DNA of 64,000 nucleotides from Pseudomonas guariconensis (GCF_900102675.1 NZ_FMYX01000004.1:1-64000), one strand, 5' to 3'. Shown: positions 26,891 to 35,713, counted from the stretch's first letter. The notes: generated by a model not told the origin, from the sequence alone. Numbers and translations: made by a program.

Positions 26891-26904
26891 TTCGGATTCC
26901 CGAA
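26891..26904. promoter_or_regulatory. AauR-type upstream activating box
   Basis: TTCGGATTCCCGAA is an exact match to TTCGG-N4-CCGAA, the reported binding sequence of AauR. AauR is the sigma54-dependent response regulator that controls glutamate/aspartate uptake in P. putida. It lies 273 bp upstream of the gltP ATG, which encodes a glutamate transporter. Confidence 0.72.
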
Positions 26905-26967
26905 CAAGACCAAAGCGCCATTTTTCGGCCGATTTATCGGCATCCATACGAGGGTTTTCTACCTTTG

Positions 26968-26981
26968 TTCGACAATCCGAA
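26968..26981. promoter_or_regulatory. Second AauR-like box (one mismatch)
   Basis: TTCGACAATCCGAA differs at one position from TTCGG-N4-CCGAA. It is 77 bp from the perfect copy, giving a tandem arrangement usual for NtrC-type activators. Confidence 0.5.
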
Positions 26982-27349
26982 TGGTGTCAAAGGTACTAAA
27001 GGTACGCGATGCGCCCATCGAAAAAATTTCGATATACGGTCGAGACAAAATGTGTCTTGAGGGAAAAATACTGAAAGCAACCAGACGTCTTTCTTATATA
27101 GGCGTCTCGGAAGTCTGACCTGGCTTTGCGCCTAATCTGACACCGCCGGTCAAAACTTCCGATACCGCCCTACCTGACCCGGCCCATTGCGGAGGTACTC
27201 CCTGTACCCCTAGGCCACTCCGATCCTGCAACAATCAGAACAGCCCAGCCCCTTGGTCATGCGTCACCCCTCCTCGGAGTGGCGCACCATAGAAGCCTGA
27301 AAGATAAAAAGGTTCAGCTTCTAGGACGTTACACATGCGTGACCCTTGG

Positions 27350-27820
27350 TCAGTACCACTTCGGATCCCGCTTGAGCTGCTCCTGCAGCATGGCTTTCAT
27401 CCCATCGTCCGGATCACCCAGCCAGCGATACTGCGCATGTCGGGTGGGTGACTTGTCCGCGGGCAGGCCTTCGGGGACTTCGACGAGCATCCCGTAGGCA
27501 TGATCCTTGTCCCAACTGAACGCCACCACGAGGCGCTTGTACGTGCAGTTGGACGGGGATTCGCATAAAGGGCCCACCAAGTACCGGTCACCATCCTCGG
27601 TAACCGCCGACATCTGGTGTTGCGAGCTGCCGGATAAATTGATGACCCAATCGGGCAGGCGCTCCTCGCCCTTGATCGTGTCCTGCCACGTTTCGCGGTA
27701 ATCGGGGTCCGAACCGAGCAGCTGATCGACCCGAACCTGGCCGTCATTGGCCGCCATCGCCGCTGCGCTACCGCCCAGTAACAGGGCAGTAGCCAGGGCT
27801 TTGCATAGCATCCGGCTCAT
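27350..27820 (-). CDS. ivy: Ivy family inhibitor of vertebrate lysozyme
   Basis: This is a 156-residue precursor, almost the same length as E. coli Ivy. The signal peptide is MSRMLCKALATALLLGGSAAAMA. The mature protein contains LPDWVINLSGSSQHQMSAV and the disulfide-bounded loop C-ESPSN-C followed by TYKRLVVAFSWDKDHAYGML. In Ivy proteins this loop plugs the lysozyme active site. The protein would act in the periplasm, protecting peptidoglycan from C-type lysozymes or endogenous lytic enzymes. It is the last gene of a three-gene operon, two bases after the DUF1328 stop. Confidence 0.85.
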   Translation of the reverse strand: MSRMLCKALATALLLGGSAAAMAANDGQVRVDQLLGSDPDYRETWQDTIKGEERLPDWVINLSGSSQHQMSAVTEDGDRYLVGPLCESPSNCTYKRLVVAFSWDKDHAYGMLVEVPEGLPADKSPTRHAQYRWLGDPDDGMKAMLQEQLKRDPKWY

Positions 27821-27822
27821 GC

Positions 27823-28310
<488 letters not shown>

Positions 28311-28355
28311 GCCGGCTCCTCCTGCTGTGTTTTTATTCGAACCTAGACAGGAAGT

Positions 28356-28371
28356 TGCAGCCTGCATGCCA
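28356..28371 (-). promoter_or_regulatory. Sigma54 promoter of the ivy operon
   Basis: The minus strand reads TGGCATGCAGGCTGCA, matching TGGCAY-N5-TTGCW except for one T in the -12 block. The -24 GG and -12 GC are correctly spaced. It would start transcription about 35 nt before the first gene. An IHF site and a GCACGA repeat cluster lie upstream at the positions expected for a sigma54 promoter. Confidence 0.65.
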
Positions 28372-28399
28372 GTCTTCGCCTTCTCTTAAAATTCTTTTA

Positions 28400-28412
28400 A
28401 ATCAATCGCTTA
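28400..28412. promoter_or_regulatory. IHF binding site
   Basis: AATCAATCGCTTA is a perfect match to the IHF consensus WATCAANNNNTTR, set in an A/T-rich tract (28386-28417). It lies about 55-65 bp upstream of the expected start site of the sigma54 promoter, ideal for bending an enhancer toward polymerase. Confidence 0.6.
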
Positions 28413-28435
28413 TATAACTCACCAAAGACCATCAA

Positions 28436-28483
28436 GCACGTATCCTGCACGATGGCCTATCTGGGGTCGTGCGTTTTGCACGA
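28436..28483. promoter_or_regulatory. GCACGA repeat cluster, candidate sigma54 enhancer
   Basis: GCACG (28436-28440) and GCACGA (28447-28452) are direct repeats 11 bp apart. TCGTGC-N5-GCACGA (28467-28483) is a perfect dyad 31 bp further. The cluster is about 90-135 bp upstream of the ivy-operon start site. The dyad directly follows the BON-gene stop and might instead be a weak terminator, but it has no U-run on the minus strand. Confidence 0.5.
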
Positions 28484-29305
28484 TCAACCCTCAACCTTGC
28501 TCGCGACTTTCAACAGGTCGGCATCCACGCCTCGCACGCCGATGATCTGCCGTGCCACCTCCACGGCAATGGTCTTCTGCTCGCTGCTGACGACCTCACC
28601 GGAAAGCCGGACCATGCCTTGTTCGCTCGCCACCTTTAGGTTCAGGCCGTCGAGATTGCGGCTGTAGCGGTAACTGCTCTGGATCTTGTCGACGATCCAG
28701 TTATCGCTGGGCTGCGGGCCGACCGGTGCATCCACGGGCTTCTCCCGCGCCTTGGCCATGGCGGCGCTGTCCAGGCTGACCAGGTTGTTGACCAGGTGCA
28801 CCCCATCGGTGGTCCGCGCCAACACGCCTGCCAGCTCCTTGGCCTCGGCGCTGTCGACCTTGCCACGCAGGGTGACCACGCCCTCGCGGCTTTCCACTTC
28901 GATAGCTGCCTTTTCGGTAATACGGCTCCAAAGCAGCCGGGCTCGGATCACCGCTGCCAAGGTGGCGTCCTCCAGACGCTGGGCATAGGCACGCAGTTCA
29001 AGCGGCCGCTCGACCAGCGCCGGGTTTATCTGCAGTTGGTTGTCGACTTGCTCGATGCCGTGGGTGGCAAGCGCGACATGCTCGGCCAGCTGACGCTCGA
29101 CATCGTTTTCCACCTCGCCGGTCAACCTGGCGTTCGCGCCATTGACTGTCACTTCGATGCGAAAGGGGTTGAGCACCCGGTTCAGCGACAGAGCTGTCTG
29201 CAGGGCGCCTTGCAGGCGCGCGTCCTGGACGGGATCGGCGAAAACCGGCGGCACGGCGGTCAGCATGCACGTCGTCAGCACCAGGATTCTCAGGGAAAAA
29301 GACAT
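28484..29305 (-). CDS. Periplasmic protein with three BON domains
   Basis: This 273-residue precursor has the signal peptide MSFSLRILVLTTCMLTAVPPVFA. Three BON modules follow: residues about 30-95 (NRVLNPFRIEVTVNGANARLTGEVENDVERQLAEHVAL), 115-175 (AAIEVESREGVVTLRGKVDSAEAKELAGVL) and 205-270 (LNLKVASEQGMVRLSGEVVSSEQKTIAVEVA). BON domains bind phospholipid surfaces and occur in osmotic- and envelope-stress proteins such as OsmY. GGAGGAG precedes the ATG. It is transcribed from a sigma54-type promoter, divergently from algB. Confidence 0.87.
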   Translation of the reverse strand: MSFSLRILVLTTCMLTAVPPVFADPVQDARLQGALQTALSLNRVLNPFRIEVTVNGANARLTGEVENDVERQLAEHVALATHGIEQVDNQLQINPALVERPLELRAYAQRLEDATLAAVIRARLLWSRITEKAAIEVESREGVVTLRGKVDSAEAKELAGVLARTTDGVHLVNNLVSLDSAAMAKAREKPVDAPVGPQPSDNWIVDKIQSSYRYSRNLDGLNLKVASEQGMVRLSGEVVSSEQKTIAVEVARQIIGVRGVDADLLKVASKVEG

Positions 29306-29344
29306 GTCAGCTCCTCCATCGGTGACATATAAAGAGAGAACCGT

Positions 29345-29360
29345 CGCAACCCCCATGCCA
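29345..29360 (-). promoter_or_regulatory. Sigma54 promoter of the BON-domain gene
   Basis: The minus strand reads TGGCATGGGGGTTGCG: TGGCAT-N5-TTGC with exact -24/-12 spacing, missing only the final W. It predicts a start about 30 nt before the BON gene. The first seven bases match those of the ivy-operon promoter. A 13-bp palindrome GCCCTGGCAGGGC (29387-29399) lies about 30 bp upstream. Confidence 0.7.
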
Positions 29361-29518
29361 GTCCGCTGTCTTCTTTCTGAGCGCCTGCCCTGGCAGGGCC
29401 AGGAGGCAAGAAAGGCTATTGGCTAGCATGCAAAGGGCGGATTCCTTCAGAATTGACCATGCAACTTGCCCGATTTTTCCGACACTAATTGAGATCAATC
29501 CCGAAGGAGCGCAGGAAA

Positions 29519-30865
29519 ATGGAATCAGCCCAGGACAACCAAGGCCGCATTCTGCTGGTGGATGACGAATCCGCGATCCTGCGAACCTTCCGTTATTGCC
29601 TGGAAGATGAAGGCTACAGCGTCGCCACGGCCAGCAGCGCCGCCCAGGCTGAAGCGTTGTTGCAACGCCAGGTGTTCGACTTGTGCTTTCTCGATCTACG
29701 CCTAGGCGAAGACAACGGCCTCGATGTCCTGGCGCAGATGCGCATTCAGGCACCGTGGATGCGCGTGGTCATCGTCACTGCCCATTCAGCGGTCGACACG
29801 GCGGTGGACGCAATCCAGGCCGGCGCTGCCGATTATCTGGTCAAACCCTGCAGCCCTGACCAACTGCGCCTGGCCACCGCCAAGCAGCTGGAGGTCCGTC
29901 AGTTGTCCGCCCGCCTGGAAGCGCTCGAAGGCGAGGTGCGCAAACCCAAGGACGGCCTGGACTCCCACAGCCCGGCCATGATGGCGGTGCTGGAAACTGC
30001 CCGGCAGGTGGCAAGCACCGATGCCAACATTCTGATCCTGGGTGAGTCCGGTACCGGTAAAGGTGAACTGGCCCGCGCCATCCATGGCTGGAGCAAGCGA
30101 ATGCGCAAGGCCTGCGTGACCATCAATTGCCCCTCGCTCAATGCCGAATTGATGGAAAGCGAGTTGTTCGGCCACACCCGCGGCGCCTTCACCGGGGCCA
30201 GCGAGAGCACCCTCGGCCGCGTCAGCCAGGCGGACGGCGGGACGTTGTTTCTCGATGAAATCGGCGACTTCCCTCTGAACCTGCAGCCCAAGCTGCTGCG
30301 GTTCATCCAGGACAAGGAGTACGAGCGGGTTGGCGATCCTGTCACCCGCCGCGCCGATGTACGTATCCTCGCGGCGACCAACCTCAACCTCGAAGAAATG
30401 GTTCGTGAAAGTCGCTTCCGCGAGGACTTGCTGTACCGCCTCAACGTCATCACCCTGCACCTGCCCCCGCTGCGTGAACGCAGCGAAGACATCCTCATGC
30501 TCGCCGAGCGCTTCCTGGCCCGCTTCGTCAAGGAATATGCCCGGCCCGCGCGAGTGTTCAGCGACGAGGCCCGCACGGCACTGCTCAACTACCGCTGGCC
30601 GGGCAACATCCGCGAACTGCGCAACGTAGTGGAGAGGGCGAGCATCATCTGTCCGCAGGAGCGCGTGGAAGTCAGCCATCTGGGCATGGCCGAGCCTCCC
30701 ACCAGCAACGCACCACGCATCGGCGCCGCCCTGAGCCTGGACGAGCTAGAGCGCGCCCACATCGGCGCGGTGCTGGCGGCCAGCGATACCCTGGACCAAG
30801 CGGCCAAGACGCTGGGGATCGACGCCTCGACTCTGTACCGCAAACGCAAGCAGTACAACCTATGA
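29519..30865 (+). CDS. algB: NtrC-family response regulator AlgB
   Basis: This is a 448-residue protein with three parts. The receiver domain is residues 10-125 (acidic pair D15-D16, phospho-acceptor D59 in FLDLRLG, K109). The AAA+ sigma54-interaction domain is about 150-375 (Walker A GESGTGKG at 175-182, GAFTGA at 222-227, Walker B GGTLFLDEIGDFP). The C-terminal HTH is LDQAAKTLGIDASTLYRKRKQY. The intact GAFTGA loop means it can contact sigma54. In P. aeruginosa AlgB with KinB controls alginate and virulence. It is coupled to kinB by an ATGA overlap and divergent from the BON gene. Confidence 0.95.
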   Translation: MESAQDNQGRILLVDDESAILRTFRYCLEDEGYSVATASSAAQAEALLQRQVFDLCFLDLRLGEDNGLDVLAQMRIQAPWMRVVIVTAHSAVDTAVDAIQAGAADYLVKPCSPDQLRLATAKQLEVRQLSARLEALEGEVRKPKDGLDSHSPAMMAVLETARQVASTDANILILGESGTGKGELARAIHGWSKRMRKACVTINCPSLNAELMESELFGHTRGAFTGASESTLGRVSQADGGTLFLDEIGDFPLNLQPKLLRFIQDKEYERVGDPVTRRADVRILAATNLNLEEMVRESRFREDLLYRLNVITLHLPPLRERSEDILMLAERFLARFVKEYARPARVFSDEARTALLNYRWPGNIRELRNVVERASIICPQERVEVSHLGMAEPPTSNAPRIGAALSLDELERAHIGAVLAASDTLDQAAKTLGIDASTLYRKRKQYNL

Positions 30866-32640
30866 AGTGGCCCATGAAGCTGCGCACGCGGCTTTTCCTG
30901 AGCATCTCGGCCCTGGTCACGGTCGCCTTGCTCGGCCTGCTGCTCGGGCTGGTCAGTGTGATGCAGATGGCTACAGTGCAACAGCGATTGGTGGGGGACA
31001 CCACCCATACGCTGGAGATCGCCCTCAAGCTACGACAGAACCTTGGAGAGCAGTTGAAGCTCATCCTCGATGCGGACACCGACCCACGCAATCTGGTGAC
31101 CCTGCAGGAAGACTTCCAATCCCTGCTCAACCAAGGCCTTGCCGAAGGCGGCGAGCGCACCGCCTTCAGCAAGGCCAGCAGCAATTACCAAGCCTTTCTC
31201 CAGGCCTACCGCGAAAGCGCGGCGCCCGCGCGCAGCATGGACACCGAGCAACCTTTGGGCGCCGCCTTCAATCAGGTCCGTACCGACCTGATCGATTCCC
31301 ACAAGCAGGCCCTGGAGCGCATCACACGCAGCGAAGAACAAGCGCGCGACCGCGCCCTGCTGATCAGCGGCGTGCTCGGCTTGATGGGACTGTTGGTAGT
31401 GGTGCTCGGGTTCGTCACAGCGCACAACATCGCTCGCCGTTTCGGCCAACCCATCGAGGCCCTGGCCAAGGCCGCCGATCAGGTCGGCCAAGGCAATTTC
31501 GACGTCACCTTGCCAGTCACCCAGGCTACCGAGCTCAACCAGCTCACCCGGCGCTTCGGGTTGATGGCCGATGCCCTGCGCAAACACCAGGCCACCAACA
31601 TCGATGAACTGCTGGCCGGCCAGCAGCGCCTGCAGGCCGTGCTCGACAGCATCGACGATGGTCTGCTGATCATCGACCGCCAAGGCCGCCTTGAACATTT
31701 GAACCCTGTGGCGCAACGCCAGTTGGGTTGGGACACCAGTCGAGTTGGAACGGGCCTTGCCGAAGCATTACAGCGCCCGGAGCTCGAGCCACAACTGCAT
31801 CAGGTCTTGCGCGGCGGTAGCCTGGACCGACCGCCGGACGACCTGAGCATCGAGGTGGACGACGAAACCCGTCTGCTGACCTACAGCTTGACGCCGGTCA
31901 GCCACCCACAAGGGCCGATCCTTGGAGCCGTAATGGTGCTGCACGACGTCACCGAGCAGCGAGCGTTCGAGCGGGTGCGCAGTGAATTCGTCCTGCGGGC
32001 CTCCCACGAGCTGCGTACGCCGGTGACCGGCATGCACATGGCGTTTGGCCTGTTGCGAGAACGGGTGACGTTTCCACCCCAAGCGCGGGAGAACGACCTG
32101 TTGGACACCATCGGCGAGGAGATGCAGCGCCTGACCCAACTGATCAACGACCTGCTCAACTTTTCCCGCTACCAGAGCGGCCTGCAAAAGCTGGAGCTTT
32201 CGCCCTGCAGCATCGAAGAGCTACTCGAGCGTGCCCATTCACGCTTTGCCGAGCAGGCCGCGCAGAAGAATATCGAGCTGTTCATAGACGTCGAGCCCCC
32301 TCTACCACGCATCCCGGCAGACGCCGCGCAGCTGGACCGGGTGCTGGACAATCTGTTGCACAACGCGCTCCGTCATACCGCCAACGATGGGCGCATCCGG
32401 CTGCATGCGCGGCGGCATGCCGAACGAGTGATCATCGGGGTGGAGGACAACGGCGAAGGCATCGCCTATGGCCAGCAAGCCCGGATCTTCGAGCCCTTCG
32501 TCCAGGTCGGGCGCAAGAAAGGCGGAGCCGGTTTGGGCCTGGCGTTGTGCAAGGAGATCGTCCAGCTGCATGGCGGGCGGATGGGTGTGTATTCCCGTCC
32601 AGGGCAGGGGACGCAGTTCTACATGACCTTGCCCGTGTAG
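30862..32640 (+). CDS. kinB: Sensor histidine kinase KinB
   Basis: This 592-residue membrane kinase has two membrane helices (about residues 11-34 and 168-190) bounding a periplasmic sensor region. A HAMP domain follows (RRFGQPIEALAKAADQVGQGNFDVTLP), then PAS (about 255-360), HisKA with phospho-accepting H382 (SHELRTPVTGMHM), and HATPase with N box (LDNLLHNALRHTAND), G1 (VEDNGEGIAYG) and G2 (GGAGLGLALCKEI). It pairs with AlgB; in P. aeruginosa it acts mainly as an AlgB phosphatase. ATG overlaps the algB stop. Confidence 0.95.
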   Translation: MKWPMKLRTRLFLSISALVTVALLGLLLGLVSVMQMATVQQRLVGDTTHTLEIALKLRQNLGEQLKLILDADTDPRNLVTLQEDFQSLLNQGLAEGGERTAFSKASSNYQAFLQAYRESAAPARSMDTEQPLGAAFNQVRTDLIDSHKQALERITRSEEQARDRALLISGVLGLMGLLVVVLGFVTAHNIARRFGQPIEALAKAADQVGQGNFDVTLPVTQATELNQLTRRFGLMADALRKHQATNIDELLAGQQRLQAVLDSIDDGLLIIDRQGRLEHLNPVAQRQLGWDTSRVGTGLAEALQRPELEPQLHQVLRGGSLDRPPDDLSIEVDDETRLLTYSLTPVSHPQGPILGAVMVLHDVTEQRAFERVRSEFVLRASHELRTPVTGMHMAFGLLRERVTFPPQARENDLLDTIGEEMQRLTQLINDLLNFSRYQSGLQKLELSPCSIEELLERAHSRFAEQAAQKNIELFIDVEPPLPRIPADAAQLDRVLDNLLHNALRHTANDGRIRLHARRHAERVIIGVEDNGEGIAYGQQARIFEPFVQVGRKKGGAGLGLALCKEIVQLHGGRMGVYSRPGQGTQFYMTLPV

Positions 32641-32663
32641 AACCTCCACCGCGGGCTGTGTGC

Positions 32664-32750
32664 TTCGCGAGTAACCTGCGCCCAGAGGATCCAGGCCGTT
32701 CTCGACAGCACCATTGAACTTGTAAGAGTGGGTTCACCCACAACCTTCGC
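32664..32750. repeat. Degenerate REP-like elements between kinB and the EAL gene
   Basis: CTTCGCGAGTAACCTGCGCCC (about 32664-32684) and GTAAGAGTGGGTTCACCCACAAC (about 32722-32744) resemble decayed, oppositely oriented REP units. They occupy the 116-bp gap between two convergent genes, where REP pairs often sit. Confidence 0.4.
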
Positions 32751-32756
32751 CGCCGG

Positions 32757-34367
32757 CTATTTGCCTTTGCGCCGCTGACGGGTCACCAGTTCGGTGAACT
32801 GCCGGGCACTGAGCGGATGGGCAAACAGCCAGCCTTGCCCATAATTGACACCTTCGCTATTGAGTAACTCCGCCTGGTCCTCGCATTCGATCCCTTCGGC
32901 AATCACTCGCAGGTGCAGGGAGTGGGCCATGCGAATGATGTGCGGCGCCACGCCGCTGCTCGCAGCGTCATGCCCCAGCGCATCGATGAAAGCCTTGTCG
33001 ATTTTCAGGCAGTCGACCGGGAGTGTCTGTAGGTAAGCCAGGCTGCAATAGCCTGTGCCAAAGTCGTCGATTAGGACCTGATGCCCCACCGCGCGCAAGG
33101 CCTGTAAATTGTCACGCGCCACCACCACATCGATCAGGCCCCGCTCGGTCACCTCGAAGGCGATCTGGCTGGCCGCCACCCGGTGATGCGCCAGCAATCG
33201 GGCCGCCACCCTTCCGATGCGGGGCACCATCACGTCACAGGCCGCCAGATTCACTGAGATGTACAGCGAAGGATTGGCCCGCAACAATTGGCCCAACTGC
33301 TCCAGCACCCGTTGCAACACGAAGTCCGTGATCTGGCGGATCTGCCCAGTGTTTTCAGCCAACGGGATGAACAGATCGGGACTGGTCAGCGAGCCATCCG
33401 GTCTGAGCCAGCGCACCAAGGCCTCAGCACCGACGCAACGGCGACTGTCGAGCTCGAAAATCGGCTGATAAAGCACCTGCAGCTCGCCCCGACGCAAGGC
33501 GTTCTGCAGCTCCGAACTCATCGAGCGCCGTTGCAGAATCAACTGCAGCACCAGCCAGCCGACGCAACAGGCCAATACCAGGCTGCCCGGAAACAGCAGC
33601 CAGAGCATCCCGTTCATCTTCAGAGGCAGGCCCGCCCGAGGCGCGATCAACACCAACTGGTAGTCGGGCGAGTTGGTCGGCATGTGATAGAGCAACCAGT
33701 CGTTCTTCTCCAGCAACGACTGGTTCGGTGGCGGCGGCCATTCCACTGTCGGCGGAGGCCAGCGCTGGGGCGGGCCGAGCACGGGGATCGCCCGGGTACC
33801 ATGGTCGAGCACGACCAGCACGCTGCCACCCGGCGGCAAGTCGACCACATCGGAAAGATGACCCCGCGAGGTAGATACCAGGAACTTGCCGCGCCCCAGC
33901 ATCAAGGCGGCCAGGTTCTCGTTCGGCTCGGTGCTGGTGTTGAGCCAATAGCTGTAGGTGGGCCCCTGGATGTCCGGAGCACGAAGGGGTTCGAGGGTGC
34001 TCTCGGCGCCACGGCTGGAGCAGACTACCGCGCCGTCCACATAGGCGGCCTCATAGATGAATCGCGAACTCAAGCCGATCTGCTGCAAGGCCGCAACCAT
34101 CGCCGCATCACAACCGCGCAGAGGTTGCGCCTGCAATTGGTCCACGCCTTCGCGCAACTGGCCGAAGATCTGTTCAAGGCGCTCCAGGAAACGCTCGCCC
34201 CGGGCGTTCATCTGGGCGCTTTCGTTTTGTTTCATCTGCTGCAGCGCGACACCAAAGCTTCCTGCGAGCAGCACGATTGCGCTGGAAAATGCGGCCAGCC
34301 CAGCCAGCATCCAGGGACGGTGGAAAATTTGACGCAGTGTCGCAAGGAAGGCTGACATCACAGGCAT
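32757..34367 (-). CDS. CSS-motif EAL-domain c-di-GMP phosphodiesterase
   Basis: This 536-residue membrane protein has an N-terminal helix (about 17-38), a periplasmic CSS-motif sensor domain (about 40-250) with VVCSSRG, a second helix (about 255-275) and a cytoplasmic EAL domain (about 285-530). EAL residues are present: E in GAEALVRW, ISVNLAACD, FEVTERGLID, IDDFGTGYCSLAYLQTLPVDCLKIDKAFI, and VIAEGIECEDQAELL. CSS domains sense periplasmic redox state through their cysteines (DsbA/DsbB-linked in E. coli), notable because dsbA lies 4 kb away. The start is uncertain between 34367 and 34358. Confidence 0.88.
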   Translation of the reverse strand: MPVMSAFLATLRQIFHRPWMLAGLAAFSSAIVLLAGSFGVALQQMKQNESAQMNARGERFLERLEQIFGQLREGVDQLQAQPLRGCDAAMVAALQQIGLSSRFIYEAAYVDGAVVCSSRGAESTLEPLRAPDIQGPTYSYWLNTSTEPNENLAALMLGRGKFLVSTSRGHLSDVVDLPPGGSVLVVLDHGTRAIPVLGPPQRWPPPTVEWPPPPNQSLLEKNDWLLYHMPTNSPDYQLVLIAPRAGLPLKMNGMLWLLFPGSLVLACCVGWLVLQLILQRRSMSSELQNALRRGELQVLYQPIFELDSRRCVGAEALVRWLRPDGSLTSPDLFIPLAENTGQIRQITDFVLQRVLEQLGQLLRANPSLYISVNLAACDVMVPRIGRVAARLLAHHRVAASQIAFEVTERGLIDVVVARDNLQALRAVGHQVLIDDFGTGYCSLAYLQTLPVDCLKIDKAFIDALGHDAASSGVAPHIIRMAHSLHLRVIAEGIECEDQAELLNSEGVNYGQGWLFAHPLSARQFTELVTRQRRKGK

Positions 34368-34459
34368 CCGGTTGATTACCAAGAGGTATAGCAACTCTGC
34401 GAGAAGTCAGCCTGCCCGTTTGGCGTATGACACCATCAGAAAGGTTTCGTTACCGTTAC

Positions 34460-35236
34460 TCAGCGCGAGCGATTCAAGACTTGCAGCATCGCGGCGGTCT
34501 GTGCATCCGGCATGCCGTCGAAGCGCTGAGGACGGAAGCGCATCTGGAAGGCCGCGATCACATGGCGAGTGGCAACATCCAGCTCGCCGGTCTGCTCGAT
34601 CGCATAACCGAATCGCGCCAGTTGCTGCTGATACCAGCTGATGGTCGGAGGATTGACGCTGAAATATGCCTGTTGTCGTGCAACGGCATTTGCGTCTGGC
34701 CAAACGCCAAGGCCGGCATCGGCGAGACGTTTCCACGGGAACAGTGGGCCTGGATCAAGCTTGCGCAGCGGCGCGATATCACTGTGGCCGATGATGTGCC
34801 GTGGCTCGATGTGATTGCGCTTGACGATATCCTTGAGCAACGCGATCAAGGCCTGGATCTGAGCCTCGCTGTAGGGGTGCCAGACGCGCCCGTTGGGTGT
34901 GTCGGTGTAGCCTGGGTTGACGATCTCGATGCCGATAGAGCTGGAGTTGAGCCAAGTACGCCCTTGCCATTGGCTGTCGCCGGCATGCCAGGCCCGGCGG
35001 TCTTCATCAACCAGTTGATAAACGGTGGCTGGCCCATCGCCGACCAGGTAATGGCTGCTGACCTCGCCATGGGTCAGCAAGGCCAAGGAGCGCTCCAGGG
35101 ATGCGTTGGTGTAATGCAGGACGATGAACTGGATACGGCTGTCGTGGTTGACGGAAGGATGGTTACGGTCGATCCGCAGGCCGGTGGAGCAGCCAGCCAC
35201 CATCAACAACATCAGCCCGGCAAAAAGCGTTTTCAT
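34460..35236 (-). CDS. ampDh2: N-acetylmuramoyl-L-alanine amidase AmpDh2 (lipoprotein)
   Basis: This 258-residue lipoprotein has the signal LMLLMVAGC (lipobox Cys at residue 16). An Amidase_2 domain follows with zinc ligands in FIVLHYT and IIGHSDIAPLRKLDPGPLFPW, plus the conserved glutamate in SIGIEIVNPG. A C-terminal peptidoglycan-binding domain (about residues 185-255) holds QQLARFGYAIEQTGELDVATRHVIAAFQMRFRP. It cleaves the amide bond between MurNAc and L-Ala on the outer-membrane side. The P. aeruginosa orthologue sits at the same place beside kinB. Confidence 0.9.
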   Translation of the reverse strand: MKTLFAGLMLLMVAGCSTGLRIDRNHPSVNHDSRIQFIVLHYTNASLERSLALLTHGEVSSHYLVGDGPATVYQLVDEDRRAWHAGDSQWQGRTWLNSSSIGIEIVNPGYTDTPNGRVWHPYSEAQIQALIALLKDIVKRNHIEPRHIIGHSDIAPLRKLDPGPLFPWKRLADAGLGVWPDANAVARQQAYFSVNPPTISWYQQQLARFGYAIEQTGELDVATRHVIAAFQMRFRPQRFDGMPDAQTAAMLQVLNRSR

Positions 35237-35317
35237 GGGAGAGGGCACGTCAGTAAAGTAATCGGCAACAGCGCTACAGTATAACGTGCACTTCTCACTA
35301 CAGCTCGAGAAACGCAA

Positions 35318-35713
35318 TCACCGCGTGCACATCAAAAGAAACTCCAGGTCGTTGTCGCCACTGGGTCCTTTCTTGTCGACCAGCTGAGTCATCACGTCGA
35401 CCTTTTCTGCCGAAGGCTTGCCCGTTACCTTGGCTTGTCCATGCAGCTGGCGATCGTAACTGCTGGCATCGATGGCAGAGACTGTGCAAAAGCCCGGGTC
35501 CTGCCGCACAACCTGCTTGTTCAACTTCAGCTTGTACAAGCTGAAGTAGTTGGGCTGGGGCTGATGGGTGATGTCGGAGATCCATTTCGGGGACTGCCGC
35601 AACAGCGTGCCATCCGCCGCCACATGAGCGGTAAACACATGTTCTTTGGCCATTGCGGTCGTCTGCACGGCCAGCACCATGGCAAACACGGCCAATCCGT
35701 TGAGTGCTTTCAT
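35318..35713 (-). CDS. Small secreted protein, function unknown
   Basis: This 131-residue precursor has a clean signal peptide (MKALNGLAVFAMVLAVQTTAMA). The mature part has two cysteines (GFCTVSAID and LLMCTR at the end), possibly one disulfide. I do not recognise a family. A perfect 24-bp palindrome at 35524-35547 lies inside the coding region, encoding YFSLYKLK. The gene stands alone between ampDh2 and the GGDEF gene. The codon pattern and signal peptide support it being real. Confidence 0.75.
   Translation of the reverse strand: MKALNGLAVFAMVLAVQTTAMAKEHVFTAHVAADGTLLRQSPKWISDITHQPQPNYFSLYKLKLNKQVVRQDPGFCTVSAIDASSYDRQLHGQAKVTGKPSAEKVDVMTQLVDKKGPSGDNDLEFLLMCTR
35524..35547. repeat. Perfect 24-bp palindrome inside a coding region
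   Basis: The left half ACTTCAGCTTGT is followed directly by its exact reverse complement ACAAGCTGAAGT. It lies in the middle of the small secreted protein gene. A perfect 12-bp half-site with no spacer is unexpected by chance and could form a cruciform or a regulator site. Confidence 0.6.

Larger units (their letters stand above)
26619..27349. other. Long upstream region of gltP
   Basis: This 731-bp region has no convincing gene; short readings at 26817-27118 have atypical composition and no family resemblance. It is visibly less GC-rich than its neighbours at about 26810-27130. It holds the AauR-like boxes described separately, a palindrome GCCGAATCGGC (26830-26840), and a stem-loop at about 27290-27325 (AGAAGCCTGAA with TTCAGCTTCT) that could end the ivy operon. 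A clear sigma54 promoter for gltP was not found. Confidence 0.5.

Noticed and set aside
26817..27118. Small open frames in the gltP upstream region
   Set aside because: They have atypical composition, no ribosome-binding site, and overlap AauR-like boxes.
27251..27348. Similar sequences CATGCGTCACCC and CATGCGTGACCC with CTTGGTCA nearby
   Set aside because: The parts are in different order in the two places and do not form a convincing repeat or hairpin.
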